From an uncultured Eubacteriales bacterium (GTDB taxonomy: Bacteria > Bacillota > Clostridia > Lachnospirales > Lachnospiraceae), in the NCBI GenBank assembly GCA_900315015.1, contig OMXJ01000013.1:1-64000 (forward strand): a DNA stretch of 64,000 bases, read 5' to 3'. This document shows, piece after piece, positions 54,662 to 62,551 of the stretch. The translations under genes were made by a program, and so were the position numbers. The notes under the pieces were generated by a model that was given only the letters and a program-made list of their open reading frames with translations, ran no database searches and was not told the DNA's origin. The first letter of the stretch is position 1. Each line of letters starts with the position of its first letter.

Positions 54662-54690
54662 ATTATATCACAAAAATTATTAAATATCCA
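54662..54690 (-). promoter_or_regulatory. Probable tig promoter
   Basis: Minus strand: TGGATA (54690-54685), 17-bp spacer, TATAAT (54667-54662), about 65 bases ahead of the tig ATG. The -35 matches consensus at four of six positions. Confidence 0.5.
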
Positions 54691-54792
54691 CTACTTTTTT
54701 CAGGTATTTTTTTCCATTTTTTTTATTTCTTTTCCGGGTTTACATTCCCCTTTTACATAGATAGGTTTTGACCACAATTATTACTATCTGCC

Positions 54793-54844
54793 AGAGTATA
54801 GTTTTCGGACAGTCTGCTCTCAGGCTGTACAAAAACTATACTCT
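54793..54844. repeat. Long imperfect palindrome upstream of tig
   Basis: Arms AGAGTATAGTTTT (54793-54805) and AAAACTATACTCT (54832-54844) pair perfectly. The 26-nt loop carries a further ACAG...CTGT pairing. Confidence 0.75.
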
Positions 54845-55088
54845 GTTTTAGCTTAAGTGCTAAAAATAGTAGTTTGTATGCGGCTACACCGCAATACCGC
54901 AATACACCATTGTGGTGGAAGCAAAAAGCTGAATTTTCGGACAGTCTGCTCTGCCAAACTATTTATCTTATTGTTATAAGCATAATAGCTGCTGATGAAA
55001 TAATATGCCCCCATTGCAGACTCAATAGAAGTGATGTGTATGATTGTGATGTTTGCAAATGAAATAATAAGCACCCATTGCAGGCATC

Positions 55089-55132
55089 AAAAAACCTGTA
55101 CCGTGTCTTAACTCACAGGTACAGGCTTTTTT
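55089..55132. terminator. glmM terminator (bidirectional)
   Basis: AAAAAACCTGTACC pairs with GGTACAGGCTTTTTT; the stem is flanked by A and T runs, so it can work on both strands. It lies 28 bases past the glmM stop. Confidence 0.88.
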
Positions 55133-55159
55133 ACACTCCAAAATAAATAACAAAATCAG

Positions 55160-56602
55160 TTACGATACTGCGTGTCCGCTTGCCTTTATGGCATCTACTA
55201 CCTTATAAACCATCTCCTCACAGGTTTCATCATCCTGAGCTTCTACCATTACTCTAACAAGTGGCTCTGTTCCTGAGCAGCGAAGAAGAAGTCTTCCGGT
55301 ATCTGCAAGCGCAGCCTCTACCTCTTTACCTGCCTGCTGAACTGATGGCTCATTTAAAGCTAATTCCTTATCATCAACTCTTACATTTACAAGAAGCTGA
55401 GGATAGATCTTAAGGTCTTTTCTAAGCTCTGCAAGGCTCTTTCCTGTTTCAGCCATTACCTGACAGAGCATGAGAGAAGTTAAAATGCCGTCTCCAGTAA
55501 CTGCATGCTCTGAGAAGATGATATGACCTGAATCCTCACCACCAAGGCAGTGTCCATTAGCCTGCATATTTGCATATACATACTTATCGCCTACTGCTGT
55601 CTGCTCGTACTTAATACCAGCTCTGTCAAAGGCCTTGTAGAGACCGATATTACTCATTACAGTTGTAACTACGGTATCATTCTTAAGAAGTCCTCTTTCC
55701 TTAAGGAACTTGCCGCAGATATAGAGAATTACATCACCTGTAACAACTTCACCATTTTCATCAACTGCAAGGCATCTATCTGCATCACCGTCATAGGCAA
55801 AGCCTACTGCAAGCTTATTTTCCTTTACAAGCTTCTGAAGGCCCTCGATGTGTGTTGAACCGCAGCCATTATTTATATTAGTTCCATTTGGTGCATCATT
55901 TATAACTGTAAGATTTGCTCCTAAAGGACCATATACCTTTGGTGCTATATAGAAGGAAGCACCATTTGCAAGGTCAAGACCTATCTTAAGACCGCTTAAC
56001 ATAACTCCCTTGCTGATAAGATACTCGATATAAGCATCTCTTCCTGCAACATAATCTACAGTTCTTCCTATAGCTTCCTTATCTGCAAGCGGAAGGTCTG
56101 TAAATTCACCGTCTTTATCCACGAAGGCACTGCATACATCACTTTCAAGTAAGGTTTCTTCTGTGATAGTAGATCCGCCCGCAAGGACATTTAAATACGT
56201 ATCAATATATGTCTCGATCATATCTTCTACTTCTGCCTCAAGCTTATGACCTTCGCCGTTTATAACCTTGATTCCATTGTCTGTAAATGGGTTGTGACTT
56301 GCTGAAATCATGATACCACAATCAAAGCCATCCTTTCTTACTGTGTAAGAAACACTAGGTGTTGTAGTAACATGCATAAGATATGCATTTGCTCCGCTGC
56401 TTGTAAGACCTGCTACAAGTGAATACTCAAGCATATAGCCTGAAAGTCTGGTGTCCTTTCCTATAACAATCTTAGCCTTTCCGTCCTCATGCTTTTTTCC
56501 GTAATACCAGCCGAGGAAACGGCCAACTAAAAATGCATGTCTTGCTGTCAAAGTATTATTTGCTTCCCCTCTAAAACCATCTGTGCCAAAATACTTTCCC
56601 AT
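55160..56602 (-). CDS. glmM: Phosphoglucosamine mutase
   Basis: A 480-aa cytoplasmic enzyme that converts glucosamine 6-phosphate to glucosamine 1-phosphate for cell-wall precursors. Seen: KYFGTDGFRGEAN at the N-terminus, phospho-serine loop MISASHNPF (Ser102), metal loop AYDGDADRCLAVD and phosphate-binding RCSGTEPLVRVMVEA. It is slightly longer than usual (about 450). Single-gene unit with its own terminator. Confidence 0.94.
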   Translation of the reverse strand: MGKYFGTDGFRGEANNTLTARHAFLVGRFLGWYYGKKHEDGKAKIVIGKDTRLSGYMLEYSLVAGLTSSGANAYLMHVTTTPSVSYTVRKDGFDCGIMISASHNPFTDNGIKVINGEGHKLEAEVEDMIETYIDTYLNVLAGGSTITEETLLESDVCSAFVDKDGEFTDLPLADKEAIGRTVDYVAGRDAYIEYLISKGVMLSGLKIGLDLANGASFYIAPKVYGPLGANLTVINDAPNGTNINNGCGSTHIEGLQKLVKENKLAVGFAYDGDADRCLAVDENGEVVTGDVILYICGKFLKERGLLKNDTVVTTVMSNIGLYKAFDRAGIKYEQTAVGDKYVYANMQANGHCLGGEDSGHIIFSEHAVTGDGILTSLMLCQVMAETGKSLAELRKDLKIYPQLLVNVRVDDKELALNEPSVQQAGKEVEAALADTGRLLLRCSGTEPLVRVMVEAQDDETCEEMVYKVVDAIKASGHAVS

Positions 56603-56650
56603 GTTCTTTTTTTCTCCAATCCTTTATTTAAAATAACAAGCGCAGCTCTC

Positions 56651-56722
56651 ACTGCATTGCATTACACTGCATTACACTGCATTACATTACACTGCATTGT
56701 ATTACACTGCACTTCACTGCAC
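56651..56722. repeat. 10-bp TGCATTACAC tandem repeat
   Basis: About seven imperfect units in the glmM upstream region, followed by a drifted end (TGCACTTCAC). It lies where the glmM promoter or leader should be. Confidence 0.85.
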
Positions 56723-56832
56723 CAAAGATGGTACTACCATTAAGCAATAATTTCAATGACCAATTTTGACAATTCTTTTTTCTATCTGACATTAAAACAA
56801 AGCTTTGATTAAAATATGGCTTCAAAAAAGCA

Positions 56833-57396
56833 TCAGAAATCAGTCTTGAAATACTCCATGCGCTCTGCAAGGCTCTTTGCTGCCTCTTCGCCCTGAAGAC
56901 GCTTTACTATAAGAAGTGCAAAATCGAGTGATGCGCCCATTCCGCGTCCTGTGATTACATTTCCGCTTTCAACAGCATTTGCATCTACGGCAACCGCTCC
57001 TGTCAGCTTATCCTCAAAGCCCGGGTAGCAGGTCGCCTGCTTTCCAGCTAATATTCCATTAAGACCCAATACATAAGGGGCTGCGCAGATTGCTGCTATA
57101 AGCTTTCCTTCATTATTCTGCTTTATTAAAAGCTCTTTTAAGCCCTCATGCTCAAAGAGCTGATTAGCGCCCTTTCCTCCTCCAAGACCTCCTGGAAGAA
57201 CAAGAAGCTCTGCATCTGAAAAATCCACCTCTTCAAATAAGGCATCAGCATATAAGTGTATGCCATGAGATCCATTAACAAGCAAATCCTTTGTAACAGA
57301 AACTGTCTTTACATCAATCTTTGCTCTGCGGAGTACATCAACCGTAGTTAAGCCCTCAATCTCCTCAAAGCCATCTGCTAAAAATACGTAAACCAT
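56833..57396 (-). CDS. DJ-1/PfpI family protein
   Basis: A 187-aa cytoplasmic protein of the ThiJ/DJ-1/PfpI superfamily, with the nucleophile-elbow cysteine in LIAAICAAPYVLG and FADGFEEIE-type start (FLADGFEEIEGLTTVD). Members act as deglycase or chaperone-like stress proteins or as glyoxalases; which one cannot be told. AGGAGG precedes the ATG; it has its own promoter at 57457-57485. Confidence 0.9.
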   Translation of the reverse strand: MVYVFLADGFEEIEGLTTVDVLRRAKIDVKTVSVTKDLLVNGSHGIHLYADALFEEVDFSDAELLVLPGGLGGGKGANQLFEHEGLKELLIKQNNEGKLIAAICAAPYVLGLNGILAGKQATCYPGFEDKLTGAVAVDANAVESGNVITGRGMGASLDFALLIVKRLQGEEAAKSLAERMEYFKTDF

Positions 57397-57456
57397 ATAC
57401 GCCTCCTGTATAAATTTCCGAAAAAAATTATTTCCTATACCTATACATCAAAAGTC

Positions 57457-57485
57457 ATTATAACAAAATAAATCAAAAATTACAA
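57457..57485 (-). promoter_or_regulatory. Promoter of the DJ-1/PfpI gene
   Basis: Minus strand: TTGTAA (57485-57480), 17-bp spacer, TATAAT (57462-57457), 60 bases ahead of the ATG. Confidence 0.6.
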
Positions 57486-57550
57486 CCTAAAACAACCTAA
57501 AATCACAATTGGTATTTTCTGATATTTATCTTACTGTTTTTGACCGTATA

Positions 57551-57732
57551 CAGGATAAATACCGTATGCAGGATAAAGACCATATACCAATAAGGACTAT
57601 ATGCCGATAAAGACTATATGCCGATAAAGACCATATGCCGATAAAGACCATATGCCGATAAAGACCATATGCCGATAAAGACTATATGCCGATAAAGACC
57701 ATATGTCGATAAAGACTATATGCCGATAAAGG
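57551..57732. repeat. 17-bp tandem repeat array (VNTR), about ten units
   Basis: Clear units begin GCCGATAAAGAC at 57603, 57620, 57637, 57654, 57671, 57688, 57705 and 57722. Drifted units lie upstream at 57551, 57569 and 57586. Units alternate irregularly between CTATAT and CCATAT ends. Units are contiguous with no spacers. Confidence 0.95.
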
Positions 57733-57733
57733 C

Positions 57734-57769
57734 AAATAAGGGGCAAGGATTTCTCCTCGCCCCTTATTT
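57734..57769 (-). terminator. Terminator of the tRNA operon
   Basis: AAATAAGGGGCGAGGA-type stem pairing (57734-57750 with 57754-57769, one mismatch) immediately after tRNA-Leu. Confidence 0.85.
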
Positions 57770-57771
57770 AT

Positions 57772-57851
<80 letters not shown>

Positions 57852-57925
57852 ATATTACTAGCTGATTATAGAACATACAATCTATAAGTGCAATAAAAAG
57901 ACATAAAAAAAATGACATAAAAAAA

Positions 57926-57998
57926 TGAGACACACGAGAATCGAACTCGCGACACCTTGATTAAAAGTCAAGTGCTCTACCATCTGAGCTAGTGTCTC
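57926..57998 (-). tRNA. tRNA-Lys (TTT anticodon)
   Basis: Acceptor GAGACAC/GTGTCTC, anticodon stem-loop TTGACTTTTAATCAA, T-arm with TTCGATT. CCA not encoded. Confidence 0.95.
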
Positions 57999-58053
57999 AT
58001 AAAAAATATTGGTTGTTACTTTCAAGCTGTATTTTGATAACCTAAAAGAAAAT

Positions 58054-58125
58054 CTGGGCTAGTTGGATTCGGACCAACGAATACAGGAGTCAAAGTCCCG
58101 TGCCTTACCCCTTGGCTATAGCCCA
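58054..58125 (-). tRNA. tRNA-Gln (TTG anticodon)
   Basis: Acceptor TGGGCTA/TAGCCCA with G discriminator, anticodon loop CTTTGAC giving TTG. Confidence 0.94.
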
Positions 58126-58180
58126 ATGGTAAAAAAAAAGCTACCTGCCGAGATAAACGCAACAGGTAACCACATAAACG

Positions 58181-58255
58181 GGTGGGATCTGGGACTCGAA
58201 CCCAGGGCCTCCAGAGCCACAATCTGGCGCGCTAGCCAACTGCGCTAAACCCACC
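58181..58255 (-). tRNA. tRNA-His (GTG anticodon)
   Basis: Anticodon loop ATTGTGG giving GTG. Coordinates include the G(-1) opposite C73, typical of tRNA-His. Confidence 0.94.
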
Positions 58256-58320
58256 ATGATTCCTGCCGGCATATACCGGATTAATCACAAATTAAATACC
58301 CCTGCCAGCGGTATTTAAAT

Positions 58321-58394
58321 TGTGCCAGAAGGGATTCGAACCCCCGACACACGGCTTAGAAGGCCGTTGCTCTATCCAGCTGAGCTACTAGCAC
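58321..58394 (-). tRNA. tRNA-Arg (TCT anticodon)
   Basis: Acceptor GTGCTAG/CTGGCAC, anticodon stem-loop ACGGCCTTCTAAGCCGT giving TCT. Confidence 0.95.
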
Positions 58395-58419
58395 ATATTA
58401 TTTTATTTCAAAAAATAAA

Positions 58420-58490
58420 AGCAGGTGATGGGAATCGGACCCACGTATTCAGCTTGGAAGGCTGATGTTCTACCATTGAACCACACCTGC
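58420..58490 (-). tRNA. tRNA-Gly (TCC anticodon)
   Basis: Acceptor GCAGGTG/CACCTGC, anticodon stem-loop TCAGCCTTCCAAGCTGA giving TCC, T discriminator. Confidence 0.95.
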
Positions 58491-58527
58491 AAAACAAAAC
58501 TTTATTCAGTTAATTGGGATTTTTAAG

Positions 58528-58602
58528 TCGGGGTGACAAGATTCGAACTTGCGGCCTCTTGATCCCAAATCAAGCGCTCTAGCCAAACTGAGCCACACCC
58601 CG
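58528..58602 (-). tRNA. tRNA-Pro (TGG anticodon)
   Basis: Acceptor CGGGGTG/CACCCCG, anticodon stem-loop CTTGATTTGGGATCAAG giving TGG. First gene of the operon, 40 bases after the promoter. Confidence 0.95.
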
Positions 58603-58642
58603 TAGCGTTTGTTTGTTTCGTTTGTTTCTCAACGCAAGAAGG

Positions 58643-58671
58643 ATTATAACTGATAAAAACTGTTTTGTCAA
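58643..58671 (-). promoter_or_regulatory. Promoter of the tRNA operon
   Basis: Minus strand: TTGACA (58671-58666), 17-bp spacer, TATAAT (58648-58643): perfect consensus, as expected for stable RNA genes. It lies between the trmK stop and tRNA-Pro. Confidence 0.88.
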
Positions 58672-58679
58672 GCACTTTT

Positions 58680-59558
58680 TTAAACTTTTTTGAATTTTTT
58701 TTGAGTTTTTTCGTTAAGTGCCCATTTTTCAAGGGTTTCAGCGTATGCAGAACTTTCTTTCGAATTACTATTTTCTAGCTTTTTCAATATATTTTCAAGC
58801 TGCCCCTGCTCTTTTTTTAAATATTCAAGCAAAATAGGATTGCAGTTTTCTACTAAAATTTTTCCGTAGGTATCGAATATGTACTGATCTAGAACTTCAT
58901 TTTCAGTATTATTTTTAACTGCTGCTTCTTTTTCATGTTTTTTTTCTAAGGCAATCATATTCTTTTCTGATGCTACTACATTTTTTTCTGAAGCTGTTAT
59001 GCCTTTTTCTGAAGCTGTGACATTTTTTTCCAAAACCATGACATTCTTTTCCGCCATAAAGGCTGTATAATATTTTCCTGCATCTATGCACATTTCTTCT
59101 GCCTTGATTTCATAGCCATTTTCGCGCAAAAAGGCCCTCACATCACCTATGTGAGTCTGCGGCTGTAATATTAAATATTTGCAGGCGAGCTCCTTATCTC
59201 CTGCCTTTTCGCACATTTCAAAGTGTCTTGAAATAAGCTTTATCATAAGATCTCCACCCATTCCTGCAAGCATGGCTGCATCAGCTTCTCCTGGAAGAAG
59301 CTTTTCAAAGCCATCAGATAATCTTGTATTCACATAGGCACCTGCAGAAAAACGGCTGATATTCTCCTGTGCTGCCTGAAGGGGGCCCTTCCTTACATCC
59401 ATGGCAAGGGCAGTTTTTACCAGTCTCTTTTTTGCAAGATATATGGAGCAATAGGCATGATCACAGCCTATTTCAGCAAGTTTTATCCCCTCTTTTTCCG
59501 GGACAAGGTCTACTACCATCTGAAGGCGCTTTGAAAGCGCCGGATATTCGAGCTTCAT
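58680..59558 (-). CDS. trmK: tRNA adenine-22 N1-methyltransferase TrmK, with heptad-repeat insertion
   Basis: A 292-aa SAM-dependent methyltransferase of the COG2384/TrmK family. The N-terminal RLQMVVDLVPEKEGIKLAEIG, CDHAYCSIYLAKK and AAMLAGMGGDLMIKLI motifs are typical. After the catalytic domain comes a low-complexity stretch of about 50 residues made of seven-residue units (EKNVTAS, EKGITAS, EKNVVAS), then a charged coiled-coil tail. ATG 59558 (AGAGG ahead) is preferred to 59624. Lying just before the tRNA operon suits its role but may be chance. Confidence 0.88.
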   Translation of the reverse strand: MKLEYPALSKRLQMVVDLVPEKEGIKLAEIGCDHAYCSIYLAKKRLVKTALAMDVRKGPLQAAQENISRFSAGAYVNTRLSDGFEKLLPGEADAAMLAGMGGDLMIKLISRHFEMCEKAGDKELACKYLILQPQTHIGDVRAFLRENGYEIKAEEMCIDAGKYYTAFMAEKNVMVLEKNVTASEKGITASEKNVVASEKNMIALEKKHEKEAAVKNNTENEVLDQYIFDTYGKILVENCNPILLEYLKKEQGQLENILKKLENSNSKESSAYAETLEKWALNEKTQKKFKKV

Positions 59559-59672
59559 ATTTTTTCCTCTCATTATTTGCTTCTTATTATTGAAGTTTGC
59601 TTTATTGCAGTTTACTTTTACCAACTATCTTCACACGCTGATTATATATTTCACATACAAAAACAGCGTTAC

Positions 59673-59703
59673 AAAAAGACCATCCCATTTCTGAGATGGC
59701 CTT
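59673..59703 (-). terminator. Terminator of the CE2 esterase gene
   Basis: Minus strand: AGGCCATCTCA and TGGGATGGTC pair around a short AAA loop, followed by TTTTTG. It lies just past the esterase stop. Confidence 0.8.
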
Positions 59704-59710
59704 AAATTTA

Positions 59711-60871
59711 CTAGCTTATCATTGCATATGTAAGGTAATTCTTGAATACTTCAGCTTCTTTAGCCTGAGTAACCTCTGATGGATGCCAGTCTGCACCATA
59801 GCCATCAATTTCGCCTTCCTGAGCTGGGAATAGAAGGGCTTCTACCTTATGAGTACCATAATCCTTCATCTTTTCAGCAACCTCTTTAATTGCAGGGAAA
59901 AGCTCCTGTCCCATTATTCCAACTGCAAGAGTAATTTTAGCTGTTGGGCACATATGACGAATAGTTTTTACAAATTCAAAATACTTATCCTTAAACTCTT
60001 CAATACGGATAGGATCATCCTTAGTATAGCTATAATCATTTGTTCCAAGATTTATAACTATAAGATCCGGCTTACGCTTGAACTCATATTCTTCCGGCTC
60101 TTTTCCATTCTTTCTAGCAAGAAATCTATCCTTGTAAGGATAAAGCTCTGGCATAAGGAAATCATCTGTATTTTTTACACCATCGCCTGTATAAATTGAC
60201 ACAATTCCAATTCCGCTACGGCTAACAAGCTCATAATCGTACTTAAGCTCTCTGCAGGCCTTTACAGCATAAGCCTTAAACGGATTTTCTGTAGCTGTAC
60301 AGAAGCTCTCCTCTGCTCCACTTGCTTCAACACCATAACCACAGGTAATGGAATCACCGATAATCTGAACAAAGTGCTTACGTTTCTTAGTAGGCTCTGA
60401 TTCTACTTCCCTATCTTCTTTTTCAAGAGTAATATTTCTGATTCCTGTTGCTGCATAATAACTTTCTGTATACTTTACAATACGAACAACATGAACCTTG
60501 TCTACGATAGATTTGTACTTTGCTGAGCCTTCCTTTATATGTCTTCCGAGCTCGTCAAGCTTTAACTGCTCATATTTTTTTCTATCAAAAATATCGTAAA
60601 CAGCTACGTCTTTATCAAGAACGAACTTACGATATGGAAGCTCATCATTATCTACTAAAACTCCAAGATAAGCCTCGCAGCCCTTTTCGTCCTTCATATA
60701 ATCTGTAACGATTTCAGCTGTTACTTTGTCAGCATTTGTCTTAAATTCAATTCCACTAGCAGAAAATGCAAGATATAGTGTATAATCACTGTCTGTAACC
60801 TTTCCGGTAGTGGTATATCTTCCAGTAATTCTTACTTCACTATCTATTGGCTTAATTACCTTTTTATTCAT
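59711..60871 (-). CDS. CE2-type SGNH esterase
   Basis: 386 aa, no signal peptide. An N-terminal jelly-roll domain (about 1-120) precedes an SGNH hydrolase domain: nucleophile Ser in QIIGDSITCGYG, block III GTNDYSY, and a terminal GADWHPS with the catalytic Asp/His. This order is that of carbohydrate esterase family 2, which deacetylates xylan or other acetylated oligosaccharides. Cytoplasmic location implies action on imported acetyl-oligosaccharides. ATG 60871 (GGAGG five bases ahead) is chosen over the longer frame. Confidence 0.87.
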   Translation of the reverse strand: MNKKVIKPIDSEVRITGRYTTTGKVTDSDYTLYLAFSASGIEFKTNADKVTAEIVTDYMKDEKGCEAYLGVLVDNDELPYRKFVLDKDVAVYDIFDRKKYEQLKLDELGRHIKEGSAKYKSIVDKVHVVRIVKYTESYYAATGIRNITLEKEDREVESEPTKKRKHFVQIIGDSITCGYGVEASGAEESFCTATENPFKAYAVKACRELKYDYELVSRSGIGIVSIYTGDGVKNTDDFLMPELYPYKDRFLARKNGKEPEEYEFKRKPDLIVINLGTNDYSYTKDDPIRIEEFKDKYFEFVKTIRHMCPTAKITLAVGIMGQELFPAIKEVAEKMKDYGTHKVEALLFPAQEGEIDGYGADWHPSEVTQAKEAEVFKNYLTYAMIS

Positions 60872-60968
60872 TCTTTCCTCCACACTGCTATAAAAATAAA
60901 ATACCATTTTCCTATTATCAGCATAATATCCCATAATATGTAGGTATTACTCTATTACAGCAAGAAGA

Positions 60969-60997
60969 ATTTTAGCACAAATATTAAAATGCGTCAA
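60969..60997 (-). promoter_or_regulatory. Promoter of the CE2 esterase gene
   Basis: Minus strand: TTGACG (60997-60992), 17-bp spacer, TAAAAT (60974-60969). Confidence 0.65.
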
Positions 60998-61054
60998 CCG
61001 TACAAATTTAACATTATTTAGAAACTCATTTTCAATTTTGATGTTTTTTAAGAA

Positions 61055-62302
61055 TTATTTTTCCTTTGTCTGAGACCTGAAAACCTTTACGGGACTATCA
61101 CTTACGGCTGTTCCGAAATGTCCTGTCACGCTTTTTGCCTTTGATGAATTCAAACCTTTTTCCAGAACATAAAATTCATCAACTGAAAGCTTCTTTACAG
61201 TCACAGTTTTTCCGTCTGCCACATTTCCCCACTTTTCTAACTTTTCATCCTTAGAAAACTTAAAGGAAGCTCCTTTTGCTGTAAATTCATAGCCTCCATC
61301 CGTTGCTGTGCAGGTAAGGGTAGCACCGCTGATAGAATCTGTAAATACAGTAACACTGCCCTCCTTTATTTCAGATGGGCCCGACTTTTTAAGGCTACCT
61401 GTAGCTGGTACATTTAGCTCTGTAACAAGAGATCTTAGCTTTTTTTCTGTTGCAGGTTTGTAGGCATATACAGTAAAGCCCCTGCTTATTACCAAAGAAG
61501 GATTACTGATATTTACGCTCTCTAAAAACTCTTCAAGTTCCAGCTTTTCTGAACTATCACCATTTTCTGCAAGCTCTGATTTAATTTTATTTCCCTTTGA
61601 ATTTGTATATACTACGTAGTAATTAACCAAAGCCGGAAGCTTTATTTTTGAATTGACATAATCTATGCCAAGAGATGGACCCGCCGGGCGTGCCTTGACC
61701 GTAACCTTGATTTCTGCTGATGCCGGCGCTCCTTTTTCCATATATACGAAGGAAAGTGCTGCTCCGGTGTCCTTTAGCTGTGAAAGCTTTGTATCCGTCA
61801 TAGATGTAAGCTTTTTATAACCTGAAAGCGAATACTGAGATCTGTAGTATACATTTTCTAAAGGAAGACCAGCACCGGTTGCTGCATCCTTTACCTTAAA
61901 GAACTTTGTTACGCTCTCTTCTCCGTTTTGCATTTCTACCTTTATCTTTCCTGCCAAGGCTTTTACTACTATCAAAGAAGTCTCTTTAGAGCCGCTTGAA
62001 ACCTTTATATATCCTTCTTTTCCTTTTAGAAAGCTTAAATCCACCTCTGCAGAATCAGTGCTTACCTCGTATGTATAGGTCTTTTTAACAGCCTCTGCGC
62101 TCTTATCTTTGTAGGTATTAATTGTAAAAGAACCATCTTTGATTCCATTTATCTTTAGGGTATATTCAGAATAGTCTACTGATGCACTTATATCTGCCGC
62201 AAGCACACAGATTGCTGGCGCTTTAAGGCAGCTGATTGACATTGTAAAAAAAAGTAAAATTACGAATATAAAATTATAGTATGATTTTTTTATTAGATTC
62301 AT
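61055..62302 (-). CDS. Secreted hypothetical protein with beta-rich repeats
   Basis: 415 aa. Signal peptide (about 8-35, ending ICVLAADIS), then several beta-sandwich-like segments (YTLKINGIKDGSFTINTY, EIKVTVKARPAGPSLGIDYV). No anchor and no recognised domain. Some segments resemble the bacterial surface modules that occur repeatedly in long Lachnospiraceae exoproteins. ATG 62302 is chosen because GGAGG lies just ahead. Monocistronic, with promoter at 62368-62397. Confidence 0.7.
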   Translation of the reverse strand: MNLIKKSYYNFIFVILLFFTMSISCLKAPAICVLAADISASVDYSEYTLKINGIKDGSFTINTYKDKSAEAVKKTYTYEVSTDSAEVDLSFLKGKEGYIKVSSGSKETSLIVVKALAGKIKVEMQNGEESVTKFFKVKDAATGAGLPLENVYYRSQYSLSGYKKLTSMTDTKLSQLKDTGAALSFVYMEKGAPASAEIKVTVKARPAGPSLGIDYVNSKIKLPALVNYYVVYTNSKGNKIKSELAENGDSSEKLELEEFLESVNISNPSLVISRGFTVYAYKPATEKKLRSLVTELNVPATGSLKKSGPSEIKEGSVTVFTDSISGATLTCTATDGGYEFTAKGASFKFSKDEKLEKWGNVADGKTVTVKKLSVDEFYVLEKGLNSSKAKSVTGHFGTAVSDSPVKVFRSQTKEK

Positions 62303-62367
62303 TTTGACCTCCAAGTTTACCACGAGGTCAACTTATTATTATGCACAAAAAATAAATGTCAGTGCTA

Positions 62368-62397
62368 TTTATATCACAATTCTAGTGCCTTTGTCAA
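62368..62397 (-). promoter_or_regulatory. Promoter of the secreted hypothetical protein
   Basis: Minus strand: TTGACA (62397-62392), 18-bp spacer, TATAAA (62373-62368). Confidence 0.65.
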
Positions 62398-62551
62398 TAT
62401 ACTTTTTAATATCAATAAAAAAAACTACATGTCTTAATCACGGAAGTTTGACAGCAAAATAATAAAAAAATCTCTCAAGCAGAAAAATAAAAGACTGTCA
62501 AAGATGGGTTTTAATTTTGTCAAGTGTGAAATTTTAGTTACCTCTTTTACA

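Larger units (their letters stand above)
54598..55159. other. tig-glmM intergenic region with a repeat-like element
   Basis: 562 bases. It holds the tig promoter (54662-54690), a long hairpin (54793-54844), a 19-nt direct repeat TTTTCGGACAGTCTGCTCT at 54802-54820 and 54934-54952, and a second direct repeat (GAAATAATA with CCCATTGCAG) at about 54996-55018 and 55059-55081. The glmM terminator is at 55089-55132. No gene is supported; open frames here look like shadows of repetitive DNA. Confidence 0.6.

Noticed and set aside
54853-55074. Small open frames on both strands between tig and glmM
   Set aside because: They overlap repeats and hairpins on both strands, have no ribosome sites, and their peptides look like shadows of repetitive DNA.
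57551-57732. Possible CRISPR array
   Set aside because: Units are 17 bp, contiguous and without spacers, and no cas gene is present. It is a tandem repeat. The same reasoning applies to the 33-, 40-, 28- and 19-bp arrays.
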